Part shown: piece by piece, positions 23,422 to 64,000 of the stretch
Layout of the letters: each line of letters opens with the position of its first letter
Numbering within the stretch: the first letter of the stretch is position 1
Origin: Tubiluchus corallicola
Taxonomy: Eukaryota > Priapulida > Priapulimorpha > Priapulimorphida > Tubiluchidae
Assembly: GCA_030141605.1 (NCBI GenBank)
Contig: JAQGDQ010000003.1
Location: 1,695,501-1,759,500, forward strand
DNA length: 64,000 nucleotides
Reading direction: 5' to 3'
Notes under the pieces: generated by a model
The model's database searches: none
The model's input: the letters and a program-made list of their open reading frames with translations, nothing else
Told to the model about the DNA's origin: nothing
Program-made: the position numbers and the translations under genes

Positions 23422-24526
23422 GATAAATATTGCAGTTATAATTAATTTAATCACCCTGTTACCCAAATATTTTTCTTCTGTGTAAATTCCATACTGCATT
23501 ATTTAGTATCAAAAAATGAAACAAATCAAGATACCTTGATATCCATGTCAAGAACATTGTAAGACCTTTGAGTCTTCACAGGTGCCCTGTGTAGTAAACC
23601 TATAAAAATGTATCAAACCTTACCTGAAGACAAGAAGATTGTTAACAAAGATTTCAGTTTGCGTAAATGTAACATGATTTTTGCTTGTTTGATGGGCTTA
23701 ACTTAAAAGCATAGTAGCGAAAAAAAATTCTAAATAAAACATCTCACACTATGCACAATGAACGCATTCACATATTCATTTATCAAACTTCAAAAACGTT
23801 GAATCTTGTTGATGTTAAAGTACAAGCAAGAGACTTGTGCATGAAATCTATCAACAATCATTAGAGTTTACACCTTTTCTCAATAAAATGAACAGATATA
23901 AAACTACTGTACCACAACAATAACTGCTCACAGTAACAAGTTATTACAGATAACAAAAAAAATTATACAAGACCTGCATGATAGTCTGTTTGTCAATAAA
24001 TAGGAGAACGTAAGTAACAGATACTGTACAACGTCATATAAATTATTGTATGACTCTATAAGCTATGTAGTAAAACCTAAAATCGATCAACATCGGTATA
24101 ATTGTAACACAAATACATTAATAAAATAAAAGGCAATGGCATCAAGAGCGATGTTTAAAGATACCCTTTGCAAAACAGAGCAACATTTAAGTGCCATCAT
24201 GCTGCAAGCTTTGCAATTTGTTATTATACTACAATGCATATAAATTATTACATTGCACAACAGCAGTACATTCTCTAAAAGTCTAATGGTAATACTCTCA
24301 GCAGAGCAAATCTAGGCTCGCCTGAAAGAGACAATTTCATTTCTTTATCCAATTTCAATATAACTCTGTTTTTTACTCACTCATTTAATGCTAATAACAG
24401 TATCGAGTTTGTGCACACACTGTAAAAAGCAAGTGAGCCTGCTGCTCATACTGAAAAAGACAGTAAAAGAAAATGTTCCATTCTCTATGGTGCTAAAGAA
24501 ACTACGATTTTTGTTTTCAAGATTAT

Positions 24527-24955
24527 AAGGACCAAGACCAACTCAGTGCACACCCAGTGAAAGCTGTTTGCACTGATATTAGAACCAAAACCAGGCCGAG
24601 TGCCGACTCAACCAATACTATTTATACTATTTACCAGAACCAAGACCAAACGATGTTCAGACACAAATGCTGCTTACACTGATTTCCAGAACCAAGGTGG
24701 AGGTGAGTGCGGACCAAGTGAACGCTGTTCACACTGATTACCAAGACTAAAACAGTACCACAGGACTAGAAACCCATTCACTGAGTCCGCACTCAGTGAA
24801 AGTCGTTTACACTGATTACAAGAACCAAGACCGTACCAAGTGAGGACATGGTGAATGCTGTATAAACTAAATACCAGGACCAAGACCAATCTAAGTGTGG
24901 ACACAAATGCCATCTGTTTACGCTAATTACCAGGACAAAGACCAGGCCAAGTTAC
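24527..24955. repeat. minisatellite, about 7.5 units of ~54-57 bp
   Basis: Each unit follows the pattern AGGACCAAGACCA, then AAGTG-GGAC, then CAGTGAA-GCTGTTTACACTGATTACC. Units differ by 10-25 percent by eye, and one is lengthened by about 20 bp. Open frames are not maintained across units, so it is not a coding repeat. Confidence 0.85.
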
Positions 24956-25581
24956 ACTTCCATCCATTTTCTATACTTATACTTTAAATTCCAAAAATGT
25001 GTATACTCTGCTAGCCTAGTACAAGCCTGCTTCACTGCAAATCATTAAAATGACTTGGTGAAGTTGTGTAAAAGTAACAAATTATATAGCCAAAATGAAA
25101 AATACCCTCTGAACAACTCAGCTTAGCTAGTAGAACAACATAAACACATTTCAAATCAGAGTTAGTCTAACTGCCAGCCAGCACAGTTCAAACAACTTTT
25201 CAGACTGAGTATGAATTTGTTCGAATATGACACTTGTCCGATTACAATCAAATAAATATAAGCCACTCTTCAAATGATTTCCAAGTTTCTTTAATGGTTT
25301 CACTAAAAGTCAGAAAAGTTATCTAGGCATGTTTTGATTAGCATAACTAAATGACAATGACAAACAAACTACTTTCCTTGACTCAAACACAACTAATCAG
25401 TGCATTATGGTACATGCCAGTTCAACCGTAATTGAATGACAATTGAGTTGACGTTAATGATGATGCTGTTTGTCGTGTACAATCAAATATGGCAGAATGT
25501 AATTCAGGTGCAACTGAAAACACAAGCAAAATGAAAGATCTTCAAAATTCACTTTTAAGCGAAAAACATACAGAAAACTTA

Positions 25582-25804
25582 AGTGGCGTTTACATAGCAT
25601 CCAGAAGCGGATGCATTTGGGGGTGTAGAATAGATAAAATCAGTTTATATTGTTATCAATGCACCCATTTATGCAGACTGCGCATGCATTATTCTTTCTC
25701 TGCAGTCTTTCTACATCGATTGTTTTCTACAGATTATTCCGCAGGTTGTTCCAAAGATGGAAAACGCATCCTCATATGTATCTGGCCGCTACATAAATGC
25801 CACT
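25582..25804. mobile_element. short non-autonomous DNA transposon (MITE), copy 2
   Basis: It shares AGTGGC ends and interior with 12034-12252, in the same orientation. Its left end abuts TTAA. The inverted ends are more diverged than in copy 1. A 133-codon open frame runs across the element and its left flank, but its sequence is explained by the repeat. Confidence 0.8.
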
Positions 25805-26456
25805 TTAGACAGTCATTTTACTGCTTAACTAAGCTGATACAGACCAATAATGTATACAGAGGAATAACATTTTTGTTTGATTACTACTGAGCAGTCTAAC
25901 AAAAGAATGTAATCATTATACAGAAGAGCAACAAAATTTGTATGTGATGCCTTTAAATGTCATGTCAATTAGGACTGATTCACTTTCAACATAGACGGTG
26001 AACATGGTCAGTTTTTATTCAATTTTCTTCATCTAAATATTAACAATCCATGTGTATAAGGTATAAAAGACAACTTTACAAACAGGCATTGCAATACTAA
26101 AATTACAAACTACACAATATGCATGGTGAAAGGCATACATAGTTTGTGTAGTAGTAGTAGTGACATTCTACACATGCCATATAAGAATACAAACTATTCT
26201 GCCATACCAAAAAACTCAGCAATGTTTCAATTATCTTTAATCCTGAAGTCAAGTTAGCAAAGAAAAACATCACAGTTACGTTATCATAATGTAGGCAACA
26301 CAAGAAAACTGAACACTTGCTTATACAAAAATAATAACAAGGCAGAGATGGTTACGTTATCTGCAATACCAGGTGCCAGAGTACTTGACTAAAAAAAGGA
26401 ATAGCTATGGCAGATGTCAAACTTGTTGCATTATCTTGCATATATCTAGCACATTC

Positions 26457-26533
26457 CTGTCCAAACAGGAAAAATATCTTTGTGAATGCACCTTTCTGTC
26501 CAAACAGGAAAAAATTTCTTTATGGAATGTTTC
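26457..26533. repeat. 38-bp direct tandem duplication
   Basis: Both units start CTGTCCAAACAGGAAAAA and continue TCTTT-TG-AATG. Each contains a small CCTGT/ACAGG hairpin. Confidence 0.8.
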
Positions 26534-26891
26534 GATGCACTTGAAAATTAAAAATGCTTTAGGTTTCTCCCTAGTGATGTCTGAGAGGAATCATAGATTT
26601 AAATGGTATGCATTTGCAGGAGGAGATTGCTAGTCTGCATATCGAACAGTGCTTTAAAAATGCAAGTTGCTCAAAGACTGTTTTTGCCAAACATGTGAAT
26701 GCAGTTGATGTATTGAACAAAATGGTCCCATTGTTTGCCATGCAACAGACAATAGAATTTGTATTAGAACATGGCACCCATTGTTGCCTCACTATTTAAC
26801 TGAGGATAATAGCTCTCTCTGTGCACAAGGCTAGCAATTTCTCTCTGTGCAGGCATGTCATTTAAATCTATGAAAAAGAATTCTTGCTGGA

Positions 26892-26897
26892 TTTATT
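26892..26897 (-). terminator. candidate poly(A) signal of the kinase gene
   Basis: AATAAA on the minus strand, about 400 nt past the kinase stop. Position is the only support. Confidence 0.35.
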
Positions 26898-27294
26898 GTG
26901 ACCATAAAGCACAAAAACATCTGTAATGGTTGCCAGACTCTTGACCTGCGGGGCCGCTTAGGTGACACTTTGCAACACTGACAGTTCTGCTGTTACAATG
27001 TTTCCAAAGTTTTCCTGATTAGGGACTACTTATTCACTACTGTAAGCTAAGTGAGCTTCTTTAGACTTTGACACTGCATACATTACTTCTCCATAAAAAA
27101 AAATATGATCATAGTACACAGAGTGACTTCCACATATTTCAGGAACATCACACTCTTCACAGAGTAAAACACTTGCACCACCATCGCATGTTCAGCCACA
27201 CAAACATTAGTGATTGTCTTGTACTGCTAGCTGGTGTTAACATGCGATATTACATCTGAGCTTGTAATTCTATGTGAAAAGGGCTTTACATAAA

Positions 27295-59936
<32,642 letters not shown>

Positions 59937-60051
59937 CTGAAAAAACAAAGCACATACTTTATAAAATCCATACGCAAAATAGATAAGTCTCAGAATATTC
60001 AAAGATGCTATGGATCACGTTTATAAGAGGTGACAAATACATAAATTCTAC

Positions 60052-60340
60052 TTTGGGATTGCTTAAAGGCCCAAGATAGAGCCAAAATGTAAGAATTACG
60101 GCATTCAGTTTCCATATTTCAAATACATTAACTCGCAAATGGAGAGGGCAATAATCACGAAATTTCCAGGCTAGATACCTGGAGAGGGACCTTGAAAATG
60201 GCCTCTGGGTAAGCGGTGACCTCGGTCAACAGCTCAAGAACACTGGACATCAATCAGTTTTTAGATTTAACTTCTCCTAGGGTTTGAGATAAATTCAAAT
60301 TTTTTCATAAGTATTTAGGTACTGTGGGTAGATATGTAGT
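60052..60340 (+). repeat. unclassified interspersed repeat, copy 3
   Basis: It matches 7764-8060 along its whole length. Shared words include GGGATTGCTTAAAGG, GATACCTGG, CAGTTTTTA and AAGTATTTAGGTACTGTGG. Confidence 0.75.
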
Positions 60341-60490
60341 TGGGCTTGTAAAAACCTGGGGCTCTTTAATGGTCGGAGAACAGCGGCAAAATGTATAACG
60401 TTAAATGTAACTCTAAACTACAGAAATTAGATTCACAAATATGTAAGGTAACACTCAGACTAGGGGCTCAGACGATAATATAATTAAAAA

Positions 60491-60750
60491 AGTTGGAATT
60501 GTGCAAGGACGCAAGACAGGAATGAAAATTAGAGCATCTAGTTTTAATTCATGTTAACTCGCAAACGAATAGTGTAAGAGTCACGATATTTGTAGGGTAG
60601 ACACCTGTGTTACGAGCTTTGAAAATTGTTTGGAGAAAGGTGACCTCCGTCATAGGGTCAAGGAATCTGCACACGTGTCAGTTTTCTTATTGTCAAATAG
60701 GCTGCCAGTAAATTCAGATCTTTTTCGTAAGTTTTAAGGCATTGTGGGGT
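60491..60750 (+). repeat. unclassified interspersed repeat, copy 4
   Basis: It is closest to the 7764 copy at AGTTTTAATTCATGTTA and the following TCGCAAACG. It is separated from copy 3 by about 150 bp of unrelated-looking sequence. Confidence 0.75.
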
Positions 60751-62763
60751 AATGATCTACAGTTTTTTACATGAGTAAATCACAATTGTACAGGCATGGT
60801 GAAGTGATAAATACCATCATTTTTGTAGATTTCATTCTGAATCCATTCAGCCTTGTCCTTATAGGGATTTAAATCAACCTAATGATATCAAAATAACAAG
60901 GCTAAAATGATAGTGATGCGTTTAAAGAAGTTTAAGGAAGCTGACAGTAAACAACTCAGCCTGTTAACACGACCATAATTCAAAACTGCACCTCAATATC
61001 GATTACCGGTACCAACACTTGTTTTAGTTAACTTTTCTGTTGATTTAATGGTTTATTAAAAACTAATTAATTTGGACTTCAAGTTCTGAGTGGGTATTTC
61101 GGTAGCTGAATCTCGAGTGTAGATGCCTCTTCCAACCAATAAAACCAATAAGGTACACGAGGAACTTAAAACAATTTTAATTATGTGTTAACCTCTGCGA
61201 CCTGCTATCTTCTTAGCTTGCTGGTACCTTAAGGCATCTGGTAAAACAATACCTTCAGCGCTGCAATAAAACAATAGCTAGTAGACGAGTGAAACAGTGC
61301 GAGTACGTAAGTGCCTGCGACTGAGGAGGGGTGAGTGATTGAGATTCTAAATAAAGGTGATAGTAAAAGGTGAGAGATGAATGCATTAGGAAAGCATGAA
61401 TGGATGAACAGAACAGATTATTGTTTGATAGCCACGTCTATTATTACATTAAACCTTTTATAGTCTTGATGATCTCCAAAAATGCTGGCAGTCTGGCAAA
61501 ATATTTAGATTTGTCACCATTAGCATTGGTATAGTGGGTAGCTTATTGATTTACTTTCAGTCTTTTTCCAATCTGATTTATCATGTTATCAATGTTGTCA
61601 TTCTGCAGTTAACAAGTTTCTTACAAATTACTTTTCGAAAAGACAGATCTGTGCAATGCGGAAATAATTAACTAAACACTTGAATAAAATGAGAACTGTT
61701 CACTGTAGAATTCTGCAATTATTTGCAATAAACCAGAGCCAATTTAGGCTCATTCAAAAACTCGTTGCGTGCACTTCTGAGAAACACTCATATTTTCACA
61801 AAATCACGCAGAAACTAGCGACTGACGAAGACAGCTAGAAAATGGTAAAATAGGAATTCTATATTTCCTGTATAAATATAGCGTGATAGGCACACCGTAA
61901 CTTATGAGCTGTGTAACTGTAATATTTGCATTTTATTACTTTTCCTTGTTTTGATCTTAAGTACCGATTTTTTATGTACAAATTTATTTGAGTCAGTGTG
62001 CACTAATCCTGTAACTGTAGTTTCATTTTTTTCGAGACACATTTATTATTGGAAGAGAAATCGCCAGAAACTTACTGAATGACTGTACACTATATTACAT
62101 GTACAATATATATATTTTAACATAATATTGTAAGCATAGCTAACATAAATCAGAAATTATCTGGCTGGAAAAACCATGTAGTTAAGCAGTAACATGTAAA
62201 AATAACATATATGTAATGATGCAAAATGGTTGTTGCCTTGTTAGTTTCCTATATCCTGTTTTCCTATATCAAGATTATTTCTGAACAAGTAAAAAAGCTA
62301 CAAAAAGTGAGCAAAGCTATTTATTAATTTCCTATGGACGCCAAGCAGTGGCTCTCTAATAGTTTCCTTCCGCAATCTTCACTGTCCGAAAATCTTAGCA
62401 TGGATTTCCCATTCGGTGAAAACTAACGAGAAAATGATTTGCATTTTTAGACGCTCTTAGAAATAAAACTACACAAGCGATTTCACGGTAGTGATGAAGG
62501 TTAGAAGAAGGTGAAATCAAGCCTGAAGCAAAATGGATTAATGTCAATATTGTGAAAATTATACCCATTGACAGTATAGTTGTGGAAAAGGCTTTTTTAT
62601 AAAACTTCTTTCTTGTGCTATCCTGAACATTAACAGAAAATATCATAATGTGTAAGTATTGTAATTTACATTTAGTAGAAGCTATAAATTGCATGGAATC
62701 TATCGAATTAAGCGGTATTGGCGAGGTCCAATAGCAATCGCGCAAAACTTTCAAAACGCTTTT

Positions 62764-62905
62764 CCAGAACTACTGGTATTCGAGTTTCGGGACGGGATCA
62801 AGATCAGCGGTTCGGGATTGGGGTTCGGGACGTTGAGTTCGAGGTCCGGATTTTTCGGCTTCGGGATCGAGGATCGGATCGGGATGAAATGTTCAGGGCC
62901 AGAAT
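62764..62905. repeat. GC-rich degenerate TTCGGGA-type repeat
   Basis: TTCGGG, TCGGGA and GATCGG words recur about a dozen times in 140 bp. The GC content is far above the surrounding AT-rich DNA. Confidence 0.65.
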
Positions 62906-63009
62906 CCTCGAACAGTTATCAGTAAATGGAGATTAGAAAACTAAATCGAAATCCCGCAATTTTAGCTCCATTCTATTAATATTTTGATAACTGCTACACG
63001 ATTCACCCA

Positions 63010-63170
63010 CTTGTATGTACATTCAAATGGTTTACAGCAATTGATAACTCCGAGAGTACTTTCAGTAATGCTGGTTTTTACACTCGCAAAGAGAGAACCT
63101 CACCACCGAGTAGTTTACATAAAATTTTAAAGAAGTCTCTTTTAACAAACGAAAAATTTTCTATGCAAAA
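63010..63170 (+). pseudogene. hAT-type transposase C-terminal relic
   Basis: One plus-strand frame reads NSESTFSNAGFYTRKERTS, then P-S-S-L-H-K-I-L. This resembles the S-E-R-x-F-S-x-A-G-x5-K-R-x2-L-x-P block of the hAT dimerisation domain. Stops lie upstream, and inverted ends were not found. Confidence 0.5.
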
Positions 63171-63384
63171 TGTATCTTGCGCTTTACTCTACAGCCTCAA
63201 CAGTGACAGAAATTTTGAACAGTTTCAACATAAACGTTGTAAGGTTCTCTATAAAAAGGCTAAATGTGGGGTGATGAATGCACGTTTTTTATTAAAATCT
63301 ATTTAACAGTAATTATTTGTGTCAATGTAGTACATTTTATACCATAGAGGAAATAGCTTATGCAGGTGCTCTATCGCGCTACTA

Positions 63385-63398
63385 GTTGCCTAGGTAAC
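63385..63398. promoter_or_regulatory. RFX-type X-box sequence
   Basis: GTTGCCTAGGTAAC is a perfect palindrome and fits the X-box consensus GTNRCC-N(0-3)-RGYAAC bound by RFX factors of ciliary genes. No adjacent transcription start is visible, so function is unproven. Confidence 0.3.
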
Positions 63399-64000
63399 AA
63401 ACTCACGATTTTAATTGATCAGCCTGCGAGGTGGGAAAGCCACAAGCGACGTTAGCTCTACATGAAGAAACTGCTAATGTGAATTTTTTTTACGAGCTGA
63501 AAGAGCTGCACAAAAGTCCTCAGGATTAGCAAGTATTTTTAGAAATTTTTAAAAGCGTTTATAGTTCCATAATGCATCTCCATTTTGCAGAGCAGTTACT
63601 TTGTTGGTGAACCGCTGCAACAATGCCCCATCAGGAAATGTACGACACTTCGAAGAAGCAAATATTTTCTTAATTACTCCGCAAGAGCAACTAAAGATGC
63701 CAGTTTTCATTCAACTGTTGAGCAAATCTCAGATGTATTTTTCATTCTTTCAAATTAGAGGATTTATGGCAGGAGGTGTTACAGTGAATTGTTTGGCAAA
63801 AAGAACAGGTGCTGCAGTTAAATGCACAAAAGAAAGTTAAGTACTACTGTCGAGATTTTGTTTTGATTTTTCAGCTTTTTTGCATAAATTAGCAATATAA
63901 CAACAGTCAGGCAGATATTTTACCACACAATAATAACACATCATTTTTTATAAATGCACGCGTAACACACGCAGTGGTACACAACAGGGGAAGTAATGTC

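Larger units (their letters stand above)
23422..27294. other. interval between convergent receptor and kinase genes
   Basis: The two genes end tail to tail about 4.2 kb apart. The interval holds the kinase 3' UTR, a minisatellite, an inverted-repeat element and a 38-bp duplication. No further exon was recognised on either strand. Confidence 0.6.
59937..64000 (-). other. upstream side of STK32, no exon found
   Basis: The N-lobe exons of the kinase should lie on this side. No sequence resembling its Gly-rich loop, VAIK-type Lys or HRD-preceding helix was found, so they are probably beyond the window. The stretch holds repeats, a transposase relic and AT-rich DNA. Confidence 0.5.

Noticed and set aside
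24527-24955. CRISPR-like array
   Set aside because: The units are adjacent and diverged, with no spacer/repeat alternation, in eukaryotic DNA.
25489-25890. 133-codon plus-strand open frame
   Set aside because: It runs across the inverted-repeat element at 25582-25804, which explains its sequence. The related copy at 12034 does not keep the frame.

Overview
This is a window of eukaryotic nuclear DNA, AT-rich, with small exons (38-641 nt), standard GT-AG introns up to 11 kb, long microsatellites and many decayed transposable elements. The gene content (a divergent ionotropic glutamate receptor, an STK32/YANK kinase and a synaptopodin-like actin-associated protein) points to an animal, most likely an invertebrate. 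The phylum cannot be settled from the sequence alone.

Layout. (1) 2175-6649, minus strand: the last five exons of a proline/glutamine-rich synaptopodin-like protein; its 5' exons were not found. (2) 6650-14702: a gene-poor stretch with a 148-bp CT microsatellite, an unclassified repeat pair, an 89-bp palindrome, a short terminal-inverted-repeat element and a LINE relic. (3) 14703-23078, plus strand: eight exons of a divergent ionotropic glutamate receptor covering the S1 half of the ligand-binding domain, M1, the pore loop, M3, S2 and M4 to the stop codon. A deleted Ty3/gypsy fragment sits in one intron. (4) 23079-27294: the space between two convergent genes, with a minisatellite and a second copy of the inverted-repeat element. 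(5) 27295-59936, minus strand: eight exons of an STK32-family kinase from the catalytic loop to the stop codon. An intron of 11.3 kb holds a 4.8-kb non-LTR retrotransposon lying between two GA tracts. (6) 59937-64000: the upstream side of the kinase gene, with two more copies of the unclassified repeat, a hAT transposase relic and an RFX-type X-box sequence. The first exons of the kinase were not found and probably lie beyond the window.

Exon joins in all three genes were checked by hand for GT/AG borders and codon phase. The receptor gives an uninterrupted 470-residue frame and the kinase an uninterrupted 301-residue frame. The synaptopodin-like gene gives about 677 codons with one in-frame TAA. 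The three genes have no obvious functional link. No new multi-gene system was found. The best leads are the LINE inside a microsatellite, the receptor with an encoded arginine at its Q/R pore site and a degenerate M3 gate, the repeated Pro-Trp motif of the synaptopodin-like protein, the near-perfect 89-bp palindrome, and the two unclassified repeat families.
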